From the NCBI GenBank assembly GCA_030737875.1, contig CM060915.1, forward strand, positions 363,379,863-363,443,862: 64,000 nt of DNA. Reading direction: 5' to 3'. Each line of letters opens with the position of its first letter. Positions within the stretch are counted from its first letter, which is position 1. Under the pieces are notes generated by a model. The model was not told where the DNA came from and did not search any database. It worked only from the letters and a program-made list of their open reading frames with translations. Both the position numbers and the translations under genes were made by a program. The stretch comes from Allium sativum. Lineage: Eukaryota; Streptophyta; Magnoliopsida; Asparagales; Amaryllidaceae. Positions 58,740-64,000 of this stretch are shown here, piece after piece.

Positions 58740-61700
58740 TGTAACAACCCGGAAAATACGAGCCAATTTAAAATATTCAAATTGGTTATTTCAAAGGAAT
58801 TTGAACAATTGAAATAGAATATTTCAATAAAATAGTGAATTTGAAATAGTGAGTCAGTTTGAAAATTTGAATTCAAACTTTGACTGACTGTGCGAAGTGG
58901 AAAATATAACGGATTTTGGTGAAACCAAAAATATTTAAATCTGTTTATAAATACCTTTCTAACGAATCTGAAAAATCAAAGTTTCATAGCGGGAATCAAA
59001 AGTTATGGCCGAATGAATTTTCAGAAAGGTCGCTATATAGAATATATAGCCCTTGAAAATATATATTTTGCAAACGACCTCGGAATTCGACGAAACCACT
59101 TTTGTTGGGTCCGGGATGTCAAACTATTGCTAGGTTTCAAATTTCATAATTTTTGAAGCTAGTATGTGAGCGTGGCAAAAGAAAATGTGTTTGATCAATT
59201 TCTGTTAAATAGGATCGACCAGAAAATGGCCATTTTTCAAACGATCTCAGAATTCGACGAAACTAGTCTTGTTGGGACCGTAGCGTCAAAACATAGCTAG
59301 ATTTATTTTTATGGAAATTTTCGAATCAGTTTGTGGCCCTGGCAAATTGAAATGTATGTTCAAAGTTAAAATTAAATGTTTTATACTTTAATTTGAAGAA
59401 TAACTGACTGTAACAGTCGAATTGGCCAACGAAACATATCCCATTGTGTCCGGGATGCGGGTATTTAGCTAGGGACGACAGTCATTGGGTTTGAATTGGT
59501 GTCCGTGTGGAGAAACACTATTTAAAAATTTAATAAAACCTTTGGCCAATCAAAATTTTTCTTTCATTATTTTAAAAATAAAAAAACCCTCAGAAAACCC
59601 TTTTCCTTTATCGCCCCCGACGACTCGCAACCTCCGTCCTTTCCAGCCAAATAGCCGCCGCCACAGGCGACTGCAGCCACCGCCACCACCAGCAATTGAC
59701 GCGCCTCCCTCCCCTCTTCAAATCCGACCCTACCTCGACCCCCCTCGTCGCCCCTATCGCCAGAGACCACCGAACCACCTCCGACCACCACCGATCGACT
59801 CCCCTTTCCTCCCTCTTCCACGCTGTACCTTCCGATCGTTGTATCGTGCCTCGGTTCTCGCGAAAATTGCAACCCTAGTTTTGAACCATCGTGAAAGGTG
59901 AGTCTTTTTAGATGTTTGAACTTTGAAAAATCATATCTTTATGGTGTGTTGACGAAATTCGATGAAACAGGAAACATCGGGACCGCAAGGAGGCTCTCTA
60001 CCACATAGAAGAGACGCAGATTTTTCTGAGCCATCTACGATTTTTAGCACTCCGAAAACCAATGTGAGAAATCTAAATTTAATGAATTTGAATGGAAAAT
60101 GTCGTGTATAAATTATATAACCGAAATATAAATTACGCACGTGTTGTATACCTCATGTACGTGCGTTGTGTAGGGTATATGGGCGAAGTATGAATTATAC
60201 ATGCATAGAATAATTGATATATGTGTTGAAATGCAAGTGAAATATAGAATATATATATATATATACACACACTCCCCTCGTCCACAAACCATGGACGATA
60301 TTTATTGTGAATTGGTGTGAAATATTGGATGAAAAATGCGAATGGTTGAATAATTGTTTGTGGTTGATATTGATTGGTTGTTGTTGAAAAATACCCATTG
60401 GTGATTGAAATGAATTGGAAATAATTGTGCAAATGAAAATAAAACATGCCGCCTGCGTGCGAATTAGATGCATGATCCCCATTGTAAAAAACCACGAGGT
60501 TTTAAGGTTGAGCGAGGAGCCGTACTAGAGACGGTGCCGGTTTTAACTACTCTGCCGTTATGCTGCCAAAATTTTGAATAATACTCATATGTTAGAATTA
60601 TTTTCGTATGTTGAAATTATCTTCATGCGTTGAAATTAAAGTCATGTGTTGAAACTATATCCGTGTGTGGAAATGCTCACGTGTTGAGAAGTGATGTGTG
60701 AAAATTAAATTCATGTATGAATGAATAATGTTTTTAAACAATAAAAATCACATTTTTATAATATATATGAAGTATGTAAAATATTCGACTTATATATAAA
60801 TAGTTTCAACAATAAAAATTTCATCTTTCTTATATGAACAACATATATAAAATATCCATGTGTGGAGATGCTCATGTGTTGAGAAGTGTGTGTATTGGAA
60901 AAGTTCATGTGTTGAATAAAAAGATCGAACAATAAAAAATACATTTTTGTTGAAATTATAAAGTGTTAAAAACATTCATGTGTTGAACAAATATTTTAGA
61001 TGATAAAAATATCATTTTTATCATATATGTGATATGCTAAAGATATGCGAGTGTTGAAATAAATGTTTGCGAAAGAAATATTATTTTTAACATGCATAGG
61101 AACTAAATAAAATAGTCATGTGTTGAAATATATTTTAGTTCGCCAAAATTATCATCTTTGAAATGTGAAGTGTTAAAAATAACCACTTGTTCAAATAAAT
61201 ATGCATGAGTTGAAATATTCATTAATTAGCTAATGATATGATTTTTTCCTATGCATGCAACATTTGAATGAATGGTGTTTTTAAACCAAATTGAAACAAA
61301 TATGAAGTTGAATGGAAAATGATAAGTGATAAGAATTGCATATATGTACATGCATATTTATTGAACAGGTTATAGCAAAGAGGCTAGAGAAGTGGAATAA
61401 AATTTTGTGCCCGACGAATAGGTACACGTTTACTGTTTTGTTTGGGTGATGATTTTATGAGCCTGTTGGCTAGCCGCTTGGCTTTTTATTTTTCTTTTTG
61501 AGATGAGACACCAATGTGGCTATTTGGGAATTTTCCCAGCCCCTCCCGTACAAAGGAGGTTATGGCGAAATTTTCCAAAATTTAAAGGCGTTAGTGAAAT
61601 ATTTGAAGTGGAAACGATATAGGAATTTTTGAATGAACTATATTTATATAAATATATAAATATAAATAAAATTAAAACGAAACATGGCCGTGCAGTTAGT

Positions 61701-62204
61701 GTTTTGAAACCGTGATTTCAAACGACTAGTGCGGGAAATCCGACCATTGGATTTTCCCGAAACTGCAACCATTGGGTTCGCCTTGGAAATATCTTTCCAA
61801 CGGCACCAACTTTGTAAAGATCCGACGGTTGGATTGTCTGGAATGTTTAATTCAAATCTGAAGAAAAACAGCGCCAGAAACGATTACATATATATATATA
61901 TATATAATTAAATTAAATCGAATAACGACGCTGCAGTTCGTAATTTGAAATCGTAACTTCAAACGACTAGTGTAGAAGATCCGACCGTCGGATTTTCCCA
62001 AAACTGAAACCGTTGGATTCGTTTTGAAATGATCTTTCTAATGATATAAAATTTGTGAAGATCCAACGGTTAGATTTTCAGATATGTGTAAAACAAATTT
62101 AGTGAAAAACAGCGCCAATGCCTCGGCACGACCTGAAACGTCGTTTAATTAAATATGGCCGTTTTAAATAAATAAAAAAGGCGATATATCGTTATAAATA
62201 CTAT
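58740..62204 (+). mobile_element. Element D 3' LTR (cut by element G)
   Basis: The first 3465 bases of the 3' LTR, closely matching 48779-52310. It includes GTGAGT (59898-59903) and the perfect palindrome (61979-61993). It stops at ...AAATACTAT where G begins. The leader is shorter than in the 5' copy by about 45 bp near 59760. The three-hairpin domain lies outside the window. ORFs 59485-59901 and 60133-60495 (minus) are chance ORFs in LTR sequence. Confidence 0.92.
62200..62204. repeat. Probable left target-site duplication of element G
   Basis: ACTAT before the TGTAACAACCCGG start. The right partner is outside the window. Confidence 0.5.
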
Positions 62205-63459
62205 TGTAACAACCCGGAAATCTGGGCAGTTAAAATTTTTTATTTTGGCAAATTTAGCGAACTTTGATTATTTAAAATGAATTATTTTGAATAATATCGA
62301 CGAGAAATTTATTTTGAATAGAATTCGATCGTATATATTATATGTGTCGTCGTTAGAATATAAATAATTATATATAATTATAAATAGAATTGAAAATGGC
62401 GCGGTAGTTCGATAATTCGATTTCAAACTTCAATTGAATGTACCAGGTGCAAAACAAACCGGATTTTAGCGGAACCAAAAACAATAGGATCTATTTGAGG
62501 ATATCTTTTCTACGAATCCGAAAAATCAAAATTTCATAGCGGGAATCAAAAGATATGCCCAGTTGAAAATTCTGAATAGTCGCTATGGAATTCAGGCCCT
62601 TAAAAATAGCCATTTTGCAAACGACCTCGGATTTCAACGAAACACTTTTGTTGGATTCGTGATGTCAAATTATTGCTAGATTCCAAATTTCATAATTTTT
62701 CGAATCAATATGTGAGCGTGGCAAAGGAAAACGCGTTAGACCAGTTTTAGTTGATTTTAATCGACTGGAAAATGACCATTTTTCCAACGGTCTCAGAATT
62801 CGACGAAACTAGTTTTGTTAGGACCGTATCGTCAATACGAAGCTAGAAATTTTTTTTTTTGGAATTTTTCGAGTTAGTATGTGACCCCAGTAAATTGAAA
62901 TGCACGTTCAAATTCAATATATAGTGTTATAAGTTGATTTTGACGAAAACTGATCGAAACGACCGAATCAGATTACGATACATATCCCGTTGTGTTCGGA
63001 ATGGGGGTAATTAGCTAGGGACGACAGTCGGTGGGTCCGATTTTGAGCTCGAATGAAAAGGGTACTTAATAGGATTCAAATATCAAAAAAAAATTTAAAA
63101 TAAATAGACCCAAGCCCTTATCCCTCTTCTCAGGTCAACCCCCCCCCCTCATTATACCCAAACCCGATTTCAAAAGAAAAAAAAACATCTCGCCCCACCG
63201 ATCCATCGCGCTCCTCCTCCCCTGGCACCATCGCCGGCGCGCGAGCTCCCCCCGACCATTTTCTTCCCCTCCGACGTTCTTCCTCCTCTCCTCCCTTCTA
63301 AAAACCGCGCCTACCTCCCTCCCTTTTCTGATTTGAAGAGTCGCGCCCAAAACCCCTCCTCAAAACCCTATCTCTCCTAGCCGCGCACCCCCCCTCGCAG
63401 CAGCTCGACGCCAAGACTCCTGCCTTCCTCCTTTGAACGCAGCGCCTCCCTCTTCGTCA

Positions 63460-63465
63460 GTGAGT
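63460..63465 (+). promoter_or_regulatory. Candidate splice donor in G leader
   Basis: GTGAGT at the leader end, as in C and D. Confidence 0.35.
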
Positions 63466-63519
63466 TTCTTTTCAGCTAATTTAGTTTTAAATATATTTTC
63501 ATTGTTTTAAAATCAGTAA

Positions 63520-64000
63520 ATAATTAGTATATATGGATGTTTTAAGATCTGAAAATCTTTATATAGATTATAGTTATAAAAATGCGTAAGGATTCAATTT
63601 CTAGTGTTATAAAAATCTAATTTTTTAGAGTATAAAAGAATATATATGAAAGATATAATTTTTATATGATGTAGATAAGAAAGATATAATTTTTATATGA
63701 TGTAGATAATAAAAATATGATTTTTATAATATAGAGTATATAAAAATATTATTTTTATATATGTAGCGAAATAAAAATCTGATTTTTATTATATATATAG
63801 TGGGATAAAAATGTGATTTTTACAGCGTTGAAATAAAAATGTGATATTTATCCATATAGCGTAGTTATAAAAATGTGATTTTTATATGTTGAATAGCAAA
63901 GTAAAAATTCGATTTTTATATATTGAATAGCAAAGTAAAAATTCGAGTTTTATATATTGAATAGCAAAGTAAAAATTCGATTTTTATATATTGAATAGCA
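63520..64000. repeat. AT-rich inverted-core repeats in G LTR
   Basis: Units with AAAAATNNGATTTTTAT cores. The last ~130 bp are a tandem of about 35-bp units containing TTGAATAGCAAAGTAAAAAT. Confidence 0.8.

Larger units (their letters stand above)
62205..64000 (+). mobile_element. Element G LTR, left part (C-related)
   Basis: Starts TGTAACAACCCGG. Its first 900 bp follow A and C (GACGAGAAATTTATTTTGAA, GGCGCGGTAGTTCGATAATT). A pyrimidine-rich leader (63110-63455) ends at GTGAGT (63460-63465), then come C-like AT-rich inverted-core repeats to the window end. ORF 63135-63350 (minus) is low-complexity leader and not a gene. Whether this is a 5' LTR or a solo LTR cannot be told. Confidence 0.82.

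Overview
This is a gene-poor, repeat-saturated stretch of a flowering-plant nuclear genome, probably heterochromatic. Evidence: high AT content, nested LTR retrotransposons with 5-bp target-site duplications, initiator-Met-tRNA primer sites, a Ty3/gypsy chromovirus polyprotein of Tekay/Del type and a plant LINE relic. The species cannot be named from sequence alone. I see no intact host protein gene, rRNA gene, functional tRNA gene or CRISPR array.

Layout. (1) 1-24113: element B (+), a non-autonomous LTR element with about 6.1-kb LTRs and only a 433-bp interior. Its 5' LTR is cut by the window start (base 1 corresponds to about 21127 in the 3' LTR). (2) 4866-19292: element A (+), complete, 14.4 kb, with 6.7-kb LTRs and a 1.03-kb interior without coding capacity. 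It sits inside B's 3' LTR, flanked by AAGGT duplications. (3) 24114-30035, continued at 38195-38272: family F, two diverged copies of an LTR-like repeat read on the minus strand. (4) 30036-38189: element E (-), complete, inserted in F with TATTT duplications; it has 3.2-kb LTRs and encodes only Gag. (5) 38273-40049: 5'-truncated LINE (-). (6) 40050-48778: element C (+), reduced to LTR-PBS-LTR. (7) 48779-62204: element D (+), the only pol-bearing element here: 5.4-kb 5' LTR, a gag-pol reading frame broken by six in-frame stops, and a 3' LTR cut by the next insertion. (8) 62205-64000: start of element G (+), related to C.

How the pieces fit. A, B and D share the primer site and a polypurine tract preceded by a conserved box; C keeps the primer site but has lost its interior and PPT. 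A-D share a modular 3' LTR half. The non-autonomous A and B appear to be parasites of a D-like chromovirus: they keep LTRs, PBS, PPT and short RNA-hairpin modules. The most interesting signal is this set of hairpins. (a) Small hairpins with a YAGTARYT-type loop lie just downstream of the PBS in A, B and D, where packaging or dimerization signals would be expected. (b) Three hairpins in the 3' part of the LTRs of A-D have stems that change in a compensatory way between families. The TATA boxes lie only about 0.8-0.9 kb into these LTRs, so most of each LTR is transcribed leader. In D a good splice donor/acceptor pair would remove almost all of it from gag mRNA and leave the hairpins only in unspliced genomic RNA. 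The minus-strand families E and F have their own set: a tandem hairpin array, a conserved-loop hairpin and GTCGAC-rich promoter clusters. All of this was read by eye; no alignment or folding program was run.
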